Part shown: positions 1 through 8,474 of the stretch, piece by piece | How positions within the stretch are numbered: the first letter of the stretch is position 1 | How the letters are laid out: each line of letters opens with the position of its first letter | Assembly (NCBI RefSeq): GCF_008312895.1 | Contig: NZ_VSSP01000003.1 | Span: 290,646-354,645, forward strand | Length of the DNA: 64,000 nucleotides | Direction of reading: 5' to 3' | Source of the DNA: Luteimonas suaedae | Lineage (GTDB): Bacteria > Pseudomonadota > Gammaproteobacteria > Xanthomonadales > Xanthomonadaceae | Position numbers and translations under genes: made by a program | Notes under the pieces: generated by a model | What the model saw: only the letters and a program-made list of their open reading frames with translations | Database searches by the model: none | Told to the model about the DNA's origin: nothing

Positions 1-227
1 ACGGCACGCCCGGGCCGGTCACCGGCAATTACTGGGCCGACGTTTCGGCCATGAAGATGCCCGCCCCGAACGTGCTGGTGGTGCAACTGGTCGATCACGG
101 CACGCCGGCATCCACGCGTGTCTACTCCGTGACCGGGGACGGCGGGACGCTGACCGAGACCAAGGCCTTCTTCGGCAAGGACGGCCGCCCGATCCTACAG
201 ACCACCACCTTCACCCGCGTGCCCTGA
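1..227 (+). CDS. C-terminal end of an unidentified protein (partial)
   Basis: The reading frame is open from base 3 to a TGA at 225-227 and gives about 74 residues; the start lies outside the window. The visible part has alternating hydrophobic and polar residues (NVLVVQLVDHG, TRVYSVTGDG) and ends TTTFTRVP, which suggests the last strands of a small beta-rich, lipocalin-like fold. I do not recognise the family. Codon use is typical of the surrounding high-GC genes and the frame is clean, so it is probably a real gene end. It converges on the next gene, with 17 bases between the two stops. Confidence 0.6.
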   Translation, partial: GTPGPVTGNYWADVSAMKMPAPNVLVVQLVDHGTPASTRVYSVTGDGGTLTETKAFFGKDGRPILQTTTFTRVP

Positions 228-244
228 ACGGCGAAGGCCGCCGG

Positions 245-901
245 TCAGGGCATGGGCGGAAAACGATTGCGGATCAACGTGATGGCAACAACGAACGCGC
301 CGAGCACGAGGAACGCCACCAGCAAGCCGAACCCGTTAACCAATACCTGGCGATACCCCAGGCTCGTCACATCGATGAAGTGATAGGGATACGATCCCAG
401 CGCTGCTCCACGGACGAGCGCATAGATCAAGTAGCCCGCGGGATAAAGACACCAGACGAGCGGCGCCAGGAAGCCGAGCCTGTTCCGGGATGCATAGAGC
501 GCCCAGTACGCCAATGCCGAAACCGGCACCACGTAGTGGAGCACGCTGTCCGCGAGCAACTGGAGGCCTTGCGGCGCCCAGACATCGCGCAGAAGCAGAT
601 GGTAGGCAATGCCCACCAGTAGGATGGCCGTGGTCGCGCAGCCAAGCACCATGGGCTTTCCGAACCAGGATCCGGGCCCGCTGGAGCGGACGACGAGCGG
701 CAACGTGGCGCTCAGTGCAACGAACAAGTTGCTCAGGACGGTGAAATAGCCAAGGAAGGCCACGACGCCATCACCTGCGGTCTTGCCATTCGCCAGGGCC
801 ATGTCGACGGACAACCACAACTGGAGCAGGACGCCCGCCCAGGAAACGATCGCCAGTGCGGCCAATGCAGGTCTGTTGGCGACTTGGTTGTCCCGTGTCA
901 T
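245..901 (-). CDS. Pr6Pr family integral membrane protein
   Basis: A 218-residue, very hydrophobic protein with about six predicted membrane helices starting near residue 12. Family-typical landmarks are visible: the YFTVLSNLFVA stretch after the first loop, an HYVVP motif in the middle and YPYHFIDVTSLGY near residue 175. These match the bacterial Pr6Pr (FAR-17a/AIG1-like) family of inner membrane proteins. The molecular role of bacterial members is not established. Length is normal for the family and the ATG at 901 is followed by a short polar N-terminus. It stands alone; upstream lies a 389-base gap that holds a non-coding repeat. Confidence 0.8.
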   Translation of the reverse strand: MTRDNQVANRPALAALAIVSWAGVLLQLWLSVDMALANGKTAGDGVVAFLGYFTVLSNLFVALSATLPLVVRSSGPGSWFGKPMVLGCATTAILLVGIAYHLLLRDVWAPQGLQLLADSVLHYVVPVSALAYWALYASRNRLGFLAPLVWCLYPAGYLIYALVRGAALGSYPYHFIDVTSLGYRQVLVNGFGLLVAFLVLGAFVVAITLIRNRFPPMP

Positions 902-1004
902 GACCCACCAACTGAAGCGGGTGAGGAATTCCGAGGTCCGCGACCTACCTCCGCAGGCCCACGGAAGATTCCCTTTGGGCCTCGCGTGGCATGGCGCTCT
1001 CGAG

Positions 1005-1140
1005 GCGATTGCCCGTCCACGACGGACGATGGCCGGACAGGAGGAACATGCCCTTCCCCTTTCAGCATCTTATCGCACTCGGGGCTTGCGGCAGGCCCTT
1101 GGCCGTGTCGCCGCCAGCCGAAAACGGAACTCATGGGTTT
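1005..1140 (+). repeat. Direct repeat, copy A of a ~130 bp intergenic element
   Basis: This stretch shares its order and sequence with 1868-2000. The best part is 1053-1110, where about 52 of 58 bases match the second copy, including TTTCAGCATCTTATCGCA and TGGCCGTGTCG. Weaker blocks match on both sides (GCGATTG.CCG.CCACG on the left, CATG...GAGT on the right). The core contains a near-palindrome around GGCTTGCGGCAGGCC. It lies in the 389-base gap before the acetyltransferase gene. Nothing else was recognised in that gap. Confidence 0.75.
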
Positions 1141-1290
1141 GGAGTTCGGTCTCCTGCAGTCGGCGGCGCGCCCGGCACAGGGCCTGATGTTGTCCGGGTG
1201 AGATCATGCTCGGGGCGCGATTGTAATGCTGCGCAGCAGAAGCGGATGCCGGCGCAGCGCGCGCGGACGCCAAGAAACGCGGGAAAGCCT

Positions 1291-1830
1291 ATGTCGCAGA
1301 TGGGACGAGTCATATTCAACGCGAAGCGTTTGGTCGGGCGTCACCTCCTGGCAAGCGACGTGCCCGCATTGCTCGAGGTCTATGGTGACGCTGACGCAAT
1401 GCGCTGGGTCGGCGATGGGCAGCCGCTGACCCGGGAGGACTGCAAGAGATGGATCGAAGTGAGCGCAGGAAACTACCGCAGCCGCGGCTACGGGATGTCG
1501 GCAATCATCGAGCATGGAAGCAACAGGGTGGTCGGGTTCTGCGGACTGGTCCATCCGGACAACCAGCCCGAGGCGGAGCTCAAGTACGCCTTCGGTCGAT
1601 CGAGTTGGGGGCGTGGGTACGCCACGGAGGCGGCGCGGGCGATGTTGGCCTACGCCCACGGGCCTGTCGGGCTTTCCCGCGTCGTTGCCACCGTCTATGC
1701 CGAAAACCTGCCTTCGCGGCGCGTTCTGCTGAAGGCGGGCCTGCAGCACACGTCATCATTGCCTGCCGAGGACGGGAGAGTGGTCCTGTACTTTGTGTCG
1801 GAAGCTGCGACTCGTCGCGATAAGCCGTGA
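1291..1830 (+). CDS. GNAT family N-acetyltransferase (RimJ/RimL type)
   Basis: A 179-residue protein that probably transfers an acetyl group from acetyl-CoA to an amine; the substrate cannot be read from sequence. It opens with the usual beta strand and a TKRL/RHL-like start (NAKRLVGRHLLASD) and has the GRSSWGRGYATEAARAML acetyl-CoA-binding loop typical of the Acetyltransf_3 group. A VYAENLPSRRVLLKAG segment is the family's C-terminal NxxSxxxLxK-like motif. The open frame extends to 991, but the ATG at 1291 gives the normal domain start and follows a GGGAAAG; an alternative ATG is at 1300. The preceding ~300 bases of open frame are repeat DNA. Confidence 0.85.
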   Translation: MSQMGRVIFNAKRLVGRHLLASDVPALLEVYGDADAMRWVGDGQPLTREDCKRWIEVSAGNYRSRGYGMSAIIEHGSNRVVGFCGLVHPDNQPEAELKYAFGRSSWGRGYATEAARAMLAYAHGPVGLSRVVATVYAENLPSRRVLLKAGLQHTSSLPAEDGRVVLYFVSEAATRRDKP

Positions 1831-1867
1831 CTCTGTCACGACTTGCATGACAACACGGCAGTGCATC

Positions 1868-2000
1868 GCGATTGGCCGACCACGGCATCCAGGCCAGCGC
1901 GTCTTTCCCCTTTCAGCATCTTATCGCACCGGTGGCTTGCGGCAAGCCCCTGGCCGTGTCGCTTAATCGCCAGTCGAAATCCGACCCATGAAACCCGGAG
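1868..2000 (+). repeat. Direct repeat, copy B of a ~130 bp intergenic element
   Basis: Second copy of the element at 1005-1140, in the same orientation. The conserved core is 1903-1961. Here the inner hairpin is perfect: GGCTTGC, G, GCAAGCC. It ends just before a GGAG and an ATG at 2008. Both copies sit directly upstream of a gene on the + strand, so a leader or promoter-carrying duplication is possible, but no function is known. Confidence 0.75.
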
Positions 2001-2007
2001 TAGCGAA

Positions 2008-2151
2008 ATGAGCGTGCTGTCATCGAAAGGTGGGCTGCGTATGGACGTCGAACCGGCGGTTGAATCCGCCGCGCGGTTGCGGGTACTCGATGCCGGGCGA
2101 TGTGATGCGCTGGTGGCGGGATGCGCGACGCGGATCGGAGCACGGCGATGA
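2008..2151 (+). CDS. Possible 47-residue leader ORF before the monooxygenase
   Basis: A short frame with a good GGAG seven bases before its ATG. Its TGA overlaps the monooxygenase start (ATGA at 2148-2151), a layout typical of translational coupling. The product is not recognised; it has an acidic and arginine-rich composition and no membrane segment. A small hairpin (CGGCGG, TTGAAT, CCGCCG at 2054-2071) lies inside. It may be a real small protein, a leader peptide, or the start of a decayed gene. Support is only from layout. Confidence 0.35.
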   Translation: MSVLSSKGGLRMDVEPAVESAARLRVLDAGRCDALVAGCATRIGARR

Positions 2152-3665
2152 CGGACCATGCGGTGGTGATTGCGGGAGGCGGTCCGACGGGACTGATGTT
2201 GGCGGGCGAGCTGGCATTGGCGGGGGTCGATGTCGCCATCGTCGAGCGGCGCGCCAGCCAGGACCTGCCCGGCTCGCGTGCGGGCGGTCTGCACTCGCGC
2301 ACCATCGAGGTCCTCGATCAGCGGGGAATCGCCGATCGGTTCCTCTCGGAGGGACAGGTGGCTCGGCAGGTCGGCCAGTTCTCCGGGGTCCCTTTTGACA
2401 TCAGCGACTTTCCTACCCGACATCCCTACTCGCTCGGCCTGTGGCAGAACCACATCGAGCGCATCCTGGCCGAGTGGGTCGGCGAGTCGTCGGTGGCGAT
2501 CCATCGCGGACGCGAGGTGACGGGTCTGGTGCAGGACGAGACCGGCGTCGACGTCGCGCTGTCCGACGGTCGGTCGCTGCGGGCGGAATATCTCGTCGGG
2601 TGCGATGGCGGACGCAGCCTGGTTCGCAAGGCAGCGGGTATCGCGTTCCCGGGATGGGATCCGACGACGAGCAGCCTGATCGCCGAGGTCGAGCTGGCCG
2701 AGGAGCCGGAATGGGGCACCCGTCAGGACGCCATCGGCATTCATGGCCTCGGCAGGGTGGCGTACGAGATCCGCGACGGCGAGGTGGTTTATGCGGACAC
2801 CGGTCCGGTGCGGGTGATGGTGACGGAAAGGCACCTCCGGCCGGCGAGCGAAGTAGCCACCCTGCGCGATCTCAGCGAGGCGCTCATCGCCGTCTACGGG
2901 ACCGACTACGGCGTTCACAGCCCCACGTGGATCTCCCGGTTCACCGACACGGCCCGGCAGGCGGCGGCCTACCGCGACCGACGGGTCCTGCTGGCCGGCG
3001 ACGCCGCGCACGTGCATTCCCCGGATGGGGCGCAGGGCCTCCAGGTCGGCGTGCAGGATGCGGTGAACCTGGGATGGAAACTGGCCCAGGTGGTCAAGCG
3101 GACATCCCCGGACAGCCTGCTGGAGACCTACCACGCCGAGCGCCATCCGGTCGCTGCCCGCGTCCTGCGCACCACGATGGCGCACGTCGCGCTGCGGCGG
3201 CCGGACGACCGCATGGCGGCCTTGCGCGACACCATTGCCGAGCTCCTCATGACCGACGAATCGCGCAGGCGGTTCGCCGCGATGATGTTCGGCCTGGACA
3301 TCCGCTACGACCTCGGCGAGGGACACTCGCTGCTCGGGCGCCGCATGCCCGATCTCGACCTGGTCACCGCCAACGGTCCGCTGCGGGTCTTCACCCTGCT
3401 GCACGGCGCCCGGCCGGTGCTGCTCGACCTCGGTGGGCGCGGCGGCTTCGATATCACGCCCTGGGCAGATCGGGTGCAGTTGGTCGACGCCAAATACATG
3501 GGCACTTGGGAGCTTCCGGTACTCGGGGCGGTCACTGCACCCACTGCCGTGTTGATCCGGCCCGATGGATACGTGGCCTGGGTGGGAGATGGCACGGACC
3601 TGGGACTTGCCGATGCCCTCACCACCTGGTTCGGACCACCGCGTCGCACGCCCGTGTTTTACTAG
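2148..3665 (+). CDS. FAD-dependent monooxygenase (PheA/TfdB, polyketide-hydroxylase type)
   Basis: A 505-residue flavoprotein hydroxylase that would use NAD(P)H and oxygen to hydroxylate an aromatic compound. Residues 5-35 form the Rossmann motif (VVIAGGGPTGLMLAGELA...IVERR). LVGCDGGRS near residue 155 is the DG motif, and RVLLAGDAAHVHSP near 280 is the second FAD-binding GD motif. The C-terminal ~100 residues form a thioredoxin-like domain (LIRPDGYVAWVG), as in phenol hydroxylase and aromatic polyketide or rifampicin hydroxylases. The ATG at 2148 was chosen because the Rossmann strand begins at residue 5; the longer frame from 2121 adds no domain. The protein reads like actinobacterial enzymes, which hints at transfer; this is inference. 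A phosphatase gene starts 4 bases after its stop. Confidence 0.88.
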   Translation: MTDHAVVIAGGGPTGLMLAGELALAGVDVAIVERRASQDLPGSRAGGLHSRTIEVLDQRGIADRFLSEGQVARQVGQFSGVPFDISDFPTRHPYSLGLWQNHIERILAEWVGESSVAIHRGREVTGLVQDETGVDVALSDGRSLRAEYLVGCDGGRSLVRKAAGIAFPGWDPTTSSLIAEVELAEEPEWGTRQDAIGIHGLGRVAYEIRDGEVVYADTGPVRVMVTERHLRPASEVATLRDLSEALIAVYGTDYGVHSPTWISRFTDTARQAAAYRDRRVLLAGDAAHVHSPDGAQGLQVGVQDAVNLGWKLAQVVKRTSPDSLLETYHAERHPVAARVLRTTMAHVALRRPDDRMAALRDTIAELLMTDESRRRFAAMMFGLDIRYDLGEGHSLLGRRMPDLDLVTANGPLRVFTLLHGARPVLLDLGGRGGFDITPWADRVQLVDAKYMGTWELPVLGAVTAPTAVLIRPDGYVAWVGDGTDLGLADALTTWFGPPRRTPVFY

Positions 3666-3669
3666 GCCC

Positions 3670-4353
3670 ATGCCCCGCTCCTCCACCGCCTTCCTGTTCG
3701 ATCTCGACGGCACCCTGGTCGACAGCGTCTACCAGCACGTGCTCGCCTGGAAGGAGGCGCTGGATGCGGAAGGCGTGGAGCTGGCGGTCTGGCGGATCCA
3801 CCGCAAGATCGGCATGAGCGGCGGCCTGTTCACCAACATCCTGCTGCGCGAGACCGACCTGGAGATCACCGAGGAGCGCCTGACGCGGCTGCGCCAGCGC
3901 CATGCCGACGCGTTCAACCGTCAGGCGGCGCAGGGCGCCATCCGTCCGCTGCCCGGGGCGCGCGAACTGCTCGCCTTCCTGCAGGACAGCGGCATCCCCT
4001 GGGCCATCGCCACCAGCGGCCGCATGGCGACCGCCGCCGCCAACCTGGAGGCGCTCGGCGTCGACCCGGGCAAGGTGCCTGTCGTGACCCGCGACCAGGT
4101 CCGCCACGCCAAGCCCGACCCGGACTTGTTCATCGCCGCCGCCGAACGCCTCGGCGTGGACATCGTCCACTCTCTGGTGATCGGCGACAGCGTCTGGGAC
4201 ATGCTCGCCGCCCAGCGCGCCCGCGCGCTTGGGGTCGGCCTGCTGTCGGGCGGCTACGGCCTGGAGGAACTGGAGCGCTCGGGCGCGTTCCGCGTCTACG
4301 AGGATCCCGCCGACCTGCTGCGGCACGTGGACGAGGTGGCGGCGCGGGGATAG
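3670..4353 (+). CDS. HAD family hydrolase (phosphatase/phosphoglucomutase-like)
   Basis: A 227-residue haloacid-dehalogenase-fold enzyme. Motif I is FLFDLDGTLVDS at residues 8-19, with the two catalytic aspartates. Motif II is the ATSGR threonine/serine region near residue 115, the lysine lies in HAKPDPDLF near 145, and motif IV is VIGDSVWDM near 175. An inserted helical cap follows motif I, as in subclass C1 (beta-phosphoglucomutase, phosphoglycolate phosphatase). The substrate is unknown. The open frame runs back into the monooxygenase, but the ATG at 3670 puts motif I in the normal place. The spacing suggests co-transcription with the monooxygenase. Confidence 0.9.
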   Translation: MPRSSTAFLFDLDGTLVDSVYQHVLAWKEALDAEGVELAVWRIHRKIGMSGGLFTNILLRETDLEITEERLTRLRQRHADAFNRQAAQGAIRPLPGARELLAFLQDSGIPWAIATSGRMATAAANLEALGVDPGKVPVVTRDQVRHAKPDPDLFIAAAERLGVDIVHSLVIGDSVWDMLAAQRARALGVGLLSGGYGLEELERSGAFRVYEDPADLLRHVDEVAARG

Positions 4354-4706
4354 GGCGTGGGCCTGTGAAGGCCATTCTCGGTCGTCGGCTCATGAAAGCC
4401 TTGCTTGCAGGTTGGCCGTCCTTGCCCCGACATGAATGGCACGTTCTCGGCAACGTTCTGCTTTTGGCCGTCATTCCCGCGAAGGCGGGAATCGAGGACG
4501 TTGATTTCCGATGGCTTGACGTCCCTGGATTCCCGCTTTCGCGGGAATGACGGTGCTTGGGCAAGCGTCATTCGTGCCTGTCACGCTTTGCCTCCTTTCC
4601 GGGGCTCGTGGTCGCCTGAACTCGGGCGGGCGACCATGGAGGTCACGGCGGAATCACCTCCGGCCGCCCATCCTGAGCCCCGGTCCAGACACGAAGGAGA
4701 TCCCAC
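4354..4706. other. Gap between HAD gene and small membrane gene
   Basis: 353 bases without a credible gene. Its only clear content is the inverted repeat listed at 4470-4551. Short open frames here spell the VIPAKAGI typical of translated repeat DNA and were not accepted. Confidence 0.7.
4470..4551. repeat. Inverted repeat of the CATTCCCGCGAAGGCGGGAATC type
   Basis: The left arm at 4470-4493 and right arm at 4528-4551 are inverted copies with few mismatches. Each arm is itself a hairpin (TTCCCGC against GCGGGAA). Elements of this form are scattered through many beta- and gammaproteobacterial genomes and are usually taken as small non-autonomous repeats. It may also act as a transcription stop after the HAD gene. 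Confidence 0.85.
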
Positions 4707-4925
4707 ATGGGTGTTCTGAGGATGTTCACGGTCGGCGCGATCGGCTATCTCGCGTATCGGGCATGGCAGCGGCGCCAGGCAGGCACCGGCCGGTCATCGC
4801 TGCAGGAGGACGACGGCGAACGCACGCCCCCGCACGGTGATCCGCTACTGGCCGGCGCGGCGATAGAAGAACCGCCGGCGCCGCGTGCCGCCGCACATTC
4901 GAGCCGCGGTTTCGGGGAGTCCTGA
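4707..4925 (+). CDS. Small single-span membrane protein, function unknown
   Basis: A 72-residue protein with a good GAAGGAGA six bases before its ATG. Residues 5-17 (RMFTVGAIGYLAYRAW) are a short amphipathic or membrane segment followed by arginines. The rest is polar, acidic and proline-rich (EEPPAPRAAA) and probably cytoplasmic. Similar tiny YtxH-like or hypothetical proteins are common in xanthomonads, but I cannot name a family. The strong ribosome site is the main reason to accept it. Confidence 0.55.
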   Translation: MGVLRMFTVGAIGYLAYRAWQRRQAGTGRSSLQEDDGERTPPHGDPLLAGAAIEEPPAPRAAAHSSRGFGES

Positions 4926-5068
4926 ACCGCGGTGGCGCGGTCACGACGCGCCCGACCGCGACCGGTTCATCGCCGCCGAACGCTTCGGACCAGCGCCCCG
5001 GTGGTCGGCGACAGCGTCGGTGCGCGCGCGCCGCCCCAGCGCCCGTGCACCCGGGCCGGCGCGTCTCC

Positions 5069-5569
5069 TCAGCCGCCGTAGTTCCAGGTCTGGGACTCGC
5101 CGCCGTGGCTCCTGACGCGCCACAGGGATCGCGACAGGGAATCCTTCGACCGGCTGCGCGACAGCAGCCGTCCACCGATCTTGGCGGTGCTGGTCGCTTC
5201 CACCAGCGCCCGGCGCCCATCCGGCGAGATCTCGACCCGGGTGATCTCGTAGGCGAACTCGATCGCGAGCATGCCGCCCGTCCGGTTGGACAGCATGCGC
5301 AACAGCGCGATCGCGTCTTCCATCTGCCGGCAGGCCGCCGCCCGATCCAGGGTGGAGGGATGGGCTTCCCCGGTCGCGTGCTGGACATCATCGAGGCGGA
5401 AGTCCTCGGCCATCGTCGCGCAGATGGCCTCGCTGTCGAACGCGTGCAACGCGTCGATCTGTTCCCGGTAGTGCGTGCGGATGTCCGCCTCGGAAATGCG
5501 CCTGCTGTAGTCATGGGCCACCAGGCCCGCGATTGCCAGCGCCAGCACGACCAATAGCTTCTTGACCAT
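5069..5569 (-). CDS. Exported NTF2-like protein, function unknown
   Basis: A 166-residue protein starting MVKKLLVVLALAIAGLVAH, a signal peptide or N-terminal anchor. The rest looks like a small alpha+beta cone fold of the NTF2/SnoaL kind: a helix with HYREQIDALHAFDSEAICATMAEDF, then strands with IEFAYEITRVEISPDGRRALVEATSTAK. These domains often bind small ligands or serve as periplasmic scaffolds; no catalytic residue can be assigned. It lies between two convergent or divergent small genes and has no obvious operon partner. Confidence 0.65.
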   Translation of the reverse strand: MVKKLLVVLALAIAGLVAHDYSRRISEADIRTHYREQIDALHAFDSEAICATMAEDFRLDDVQHATGEAHPSTLDRAAACRQMEDAIALLRMLSNRTGGMLAIEFAYEITRVEISPDGRRALVEATSTAKIGGRLLSRSRSKDSLSRSLWRVRSHGGESQTWNYGG

Positions 5570-5688
5570 TCCGCCCCCCCGGACGATGCCCAGTTATCGA
5601 TGTCGATCCAGCCCCCGGAACGCGCGTGACCGGCGATCCCCGTCCGGTGCGCTCGCGCCATCATAGCGCGGCGCTGTGGGTGTCCGCG

Positions 5689-6078
5689 TTACTTCAGCCG
5701 CTCCAGCCGGCCCTTGCGGCGGACGATGTTCCTGTAGTCCCACTGGATCTCACGGGCCTTGCCCAGCCAGCGCGCAAGATCCGCGACATCGACCTGCTCG
5801 ATCGCGGTGTAACGCGCCTCGGCAGCCTTGAACGTGCCCTCCTTCGCCAAGCCACTCTCTTCGAACGACTGGCCGCTCCAGAACAGCAGCCGCACGCAGT
5901 GCTTCAGCTTGCTGTAGCCGACCACCGGGTTGCCATCCAGGAACCACACCGGATGCGCATGCCAGATGCGGTTCTCCGCCTCGGGCAGGTGGCGATCGAT
6001 CTCGCGCGCCAGCAAGTCGCAGATCTCGTGATCGGCGGCGGCAAGAGACTGGTTGTATTGGTCGGTGTCCGGATGCAT
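5689..6078 (-). CDS. DUF1801 domain protein
   Basis: A 129-residue cytosolic protein. It has the DUF1801 pattern: an N-terminal helix, then IWHAHPVWFLDGNPVVGYSKLK, a central LLFWSGQSFE strand, and a lysine/arginine-rich end (RRKGRLERLK). Related proteins (YdhG/YjbR-like) have been called iron chaperones or DNA-binding-like folds, without firm evidence for this subgroup. The open frame extends to 6315, but the ATG at 6078 gives the expected length. It is divergent from the dehydrogenase at 6257. Confidence 0.75.
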   Translation of the reverse strand: MHPDTDQYNQSLAAADHEICDLLAREIDRHLPEAENRIWHAHPVWFLDGNPVVGYSKLKHCVRLLFWSGQSFEESGLAKEGTFKAAEARYTAIEQVDVADLARWLGKAREIQWDYRNIVRRKGRLERLK

Positions 6079-6256
6079 GTCAGCCTTCTCGGTCACGTGT
6101 CGGCAGACGATAACGCCGTACCGGCACAAGTGCACCCGAGCCACCCCTGAACGCCCGGCATCGGCACCTCGCCGGCCGGGTGCCATGGCCGATTCCGGCG
6201 AGCATTGCCCGTGCCCGCTCCGCAGAGTGTCCGCATTCCACACTGGAGAAGCCGAC

Positions 6257-7027
6257 ATGGCAGAACAGGCACTGGCCGGAAGAACGGCGATCATCACCGG
6301 CGCGAGTTCCGGCATCGGCCGCGCCGCGGCGTTGCTGTTCGCGCGCGAGGGGGCGCGGCTGGTCGTGGGCGCCCGCCGCAGCGACGCGCTCGCGCAACTG
6401 GTCGACGAGATCGAACGGGCCGGCGGCGAAGCGACCGCCTGCGCCGGCGACGTGCGCGACGAGGCCTACGCCGACATCCTGGTGGACACCGCCCTGACGC
6501 GCTTCGGCAGGCTCGATATCGCCTTCAACAATGCCGGCAGCACCGGTGCGATGGGCCCGGCCACCGACATGACGCTGGCGGACTGGCGCGACACCCTCGA
6601 CACCAACCTGACCAGCATGTTCCTCGGCGCACGGCGGCAGATGGCGGCGATGCTCGACGCCGGCCGCGGCTCGATCATCTTCACCTCGACCTTCGTCGGC
6701 CACACCGTCGGCATGCCCGGCATGGCCGCCTACGCCGCGGCCAAGGCCGGCGTGATCGGCCTGACCCAGGTGCTCGCCGCCGAGGCCGGCCCGCGTGGCG
6801 TACGCGTCAACGCCCTGCTGCCCGGCGGCACCGACACTCCGGGCGCGCGCGACTTCACCGAATCGCCGGATTCGCGCGCATTCGTCGAAGGCATGCACGC
6901 GCTCAAGCGCATTGCCGCCCCGGCAGAGATCGCCGAGGCCGCGCTGTTCCTCGCCTCCGATGCCTCCAGCTTCGTCACCGGCAGCGCAATGCGCGTGGAC
7001 GGCGGGATTTCGATCAATCGGACCTAG
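6257..7027 (+). CDS. SDR family oxidoreductase
   Basis: A 256-residue classical short-chain dehydrogenase. The cofactor motif TGASSGIG is at residues 14-21, followed by an arginine (VGARRS) after the second strand, which often favours NADPH. NNAG lies near residue 93, the catalytic serine near TSTFVG, and YAAAK (Tyr and Lys) near 158. The C-terminus GSAMRVDGGISI is standard. The substrate is unknown. The open frame starts at 6053, but the ATG at 6257 follows a GGAG by nine bases and begins the domain properly. It converges on fabB. Confidence 0.9.
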   Translation: MAEQALAGRTAIITGASSGIGRAAALLFAREGARLVVGARRSDALAQLVDEIERAGGEATACAGDVRDEAYADILVDTALTRFGRLDIAFNNAGSTGAMGPATDMTLADWRDTLDTNLTSMFLGARRQMAAMLDAGRGSIIFTSTFVGHTVGMPGMAAYAAAKAGVIGLTQVLAAEAGPRGVRVNALLPGGTDTPGARDFTESPDSRAFVEGMHALKRIAAPAEIAEAALFLASDASSFVTGSAMRVDGGISINRT

Positions 7028-7102
7028 GTGATCGCGCACATCCCTTCGATGCGGAACGGCGATCGCCTGAACTCGTCAGGCGGCGGCCGCGCCGGCCCGG
7101 GC

Positions 7103-7128
7103 CGGCGACGACCGGCCGGTCGTCGCCG
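7103..7128. terminator. Perfect 26 bp palindrome between convergent genes
   Basis: CGGCGACGACCGG is followed directly by its reverse complement. It lies between the convergent dehydrogenase and fabB genes and could act as a two-way transcription stop. There is no T-run, so Rho-independent activity is uncertain. Confidence 0.4.
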
Positions 7129-7234
7129 TGGGCGCGGGGGCGGGGCCGTGGCGAATCGCTCACCGCCGCGATTCGCCTGTACCAAACGTACCGCGGGACG
7201 CCGCACGGCGCGCCGGGAGCTGGCGCGGGCGAAC

Positions 7235-8473
7235 TCAGCTGGCGCGCGCGAACACCAGGCTGGCATTGGTACCGCCGAAGCCGAAGCTGTTCGACATCAC
7301 CGTGTCGAGCCTGGCGTCGCGGCTCTCGCGCACGATCGGATATCCCTCCACCTTCGGATCCGGATGTTCGATATTGGCCGAGCCGGCGATGAAGCCATGC
7401 TGCATCATCAACAGGCAGTAGATCGCCTCATGCACGCTGGCCGCGCCCAGCGAATGGCCGCTGAGCGCCTTGGTCGACGACAGCGGCGGCACCCGGTCGC
7501 CGAACACGTCGCGCACCGCCTGCAACTCGATCACGTCGCCGACCGGCGTCGAGGTGCCGTGGGTGTTGAGGTAGTCGATGTCGCCGACGGCACGCCCCGC
7601 CACGCCCTCCATCGCCATCCGCATGCAACGCACCGCGCCCTCGCCCGAGGGCGCCACCATGTCGACGCCGTCGGAGGTGACGCCGTAGCCGACCAGCTCG
7701 GCGATGATGTCGGCGCCGCGCGCACGCGCGTGCTCGTAGTCCTCCAGCACCAGCATGCCGCCGCCGCCGGCGATGACGAAACCGTCGCGGTCGGCGTCGT
7801 ACGGGCGCGAGGCGGTGGCAGGGGTGTCGTTGTGCCGTGTCGACAGCGCGCCCATCGCATCGAACTGCGCGGTCATCGCCCAGTGCAGCTCCTCGCCGCC
7901 GCCGGCCAGCACCACGTCCTGGATGCCGTGGCGGATCATGTCGGCGCCGGCGCCGATGCAGTGCGCCGAGGTGGCGCAGGCGGCCGAGATCGAATAGCTC
8001 ACGCCGCGGATGCCGAACGCGGTGGACAGCGTGGCCGAGACGGTCGAGCCCATCGAGCGCGGCACCATGTACGGGCCGATCTTGCGCACGCCGCGGTTGC
8101 GCAGCAGGTCGGCGGTCTCGATCTGCCACTGCGGCGAGCCGCCGCCGGAACCGGCGATCAGGCCGGTGCGGGGGTCGTGCAGGATCGTTTCGTCGAGCCC
8201 GGCATCGGCGATCGCATCGCGCATCGCCACGTAGGCGTAGGCGGCGGCATCGCCCATGAAGCGCTTCAGCTTGCGGTCGATCTGCGCCGTCAGGTCGATC
8301 TGCGGAACGCCGGCCACCTGGCTGCGCAGGCCGAGCTCGGCGTATTCGGGCACGGCGCGGATGCCGGAACGGCCCAGGCGCAAGGATTCGGCGACGCTGG
8401 CCGCGTCGTTGCCCAGGCACGACACCACGCCCAGTCCGGTCACCACGACACGCTTCGTCTCGAGCGGATGCAT
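7235..8473 (-). CDS. fabB: Beta-ketoacyl-ACP synthase I
   Basis: A 412-residue condensing enzyme that extends acyl-ACP with malonyl-ACP in the cytoplasm. With FabA it keeps the cis double bond for unsaturated fatty acids. The protein opens [14 protein letters not shown]. The active-site cysteine is in SAACATSAH near residue 165, and the two histidines are in [11 protein letters not shown] and [24 protein letters not shown] closes the fold. The open frame begins at 8536, inside fabA, but the ATG at 8473 is one base beyond the fabA stop and matches family starts. Tight packing with fabA is the usual layout in pseudomonads and xanthomonads. Confidence 0.95.
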   Translation of the reverse strand: MHPLETKRVVVTGLGVVSCLGNDAASVAESLRLGRSGIRAVPEYAELGLRSQVAGVPQIDLTAQIDRKLKRFMGDAAAYAYVAMRDAIADAGLDETILHDPRTGLIAGSGGGSPQWQIETADLLRNRGVRKIGPYMVPRSMGSTVSATLSTAFGIRGVSYSISAACATSAHCIGAGADMIRHGIQDVVLAGGGEELHWAMTAQFDAMGALSTRHNDTPATASRPYDADRDGFVIAGGGGMLVLEDYEHARARGADIIAELVGYGVTSDGVDMVAPSGEGAVRCMRMAMEGVAGRAVGDIDYLNTHGTSTPVGDVIELQAVRDVFGDRVPPLSSTKALSGHSLGAASVHEAIYCLLMMQHGFIAGSANIEHPDPKVEGYPIVRESRDARLDTVMSNSFGFGGTNASLVFARAS

Positions 8474-8474
8474 C

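Noticed and set aside
1005..2000. The duplicated element as integron attC sites
   Set aside because: No GTTRRRY/RYYYAAC core sites at the ends and no integrase in view.
2441..3817. 458-codon + strand frame inside the monooxygenase
   Set aside because: Out-of-frame shadow of the monooxygenase, rich in Arg, Gly and Pro and without a domain.
4365..4719. Small + strand frames across 4365-4719
   Set aside because: They read through the inverted repeat and give the VIPAKAGI type of translation seen wherever this repeat occurs.
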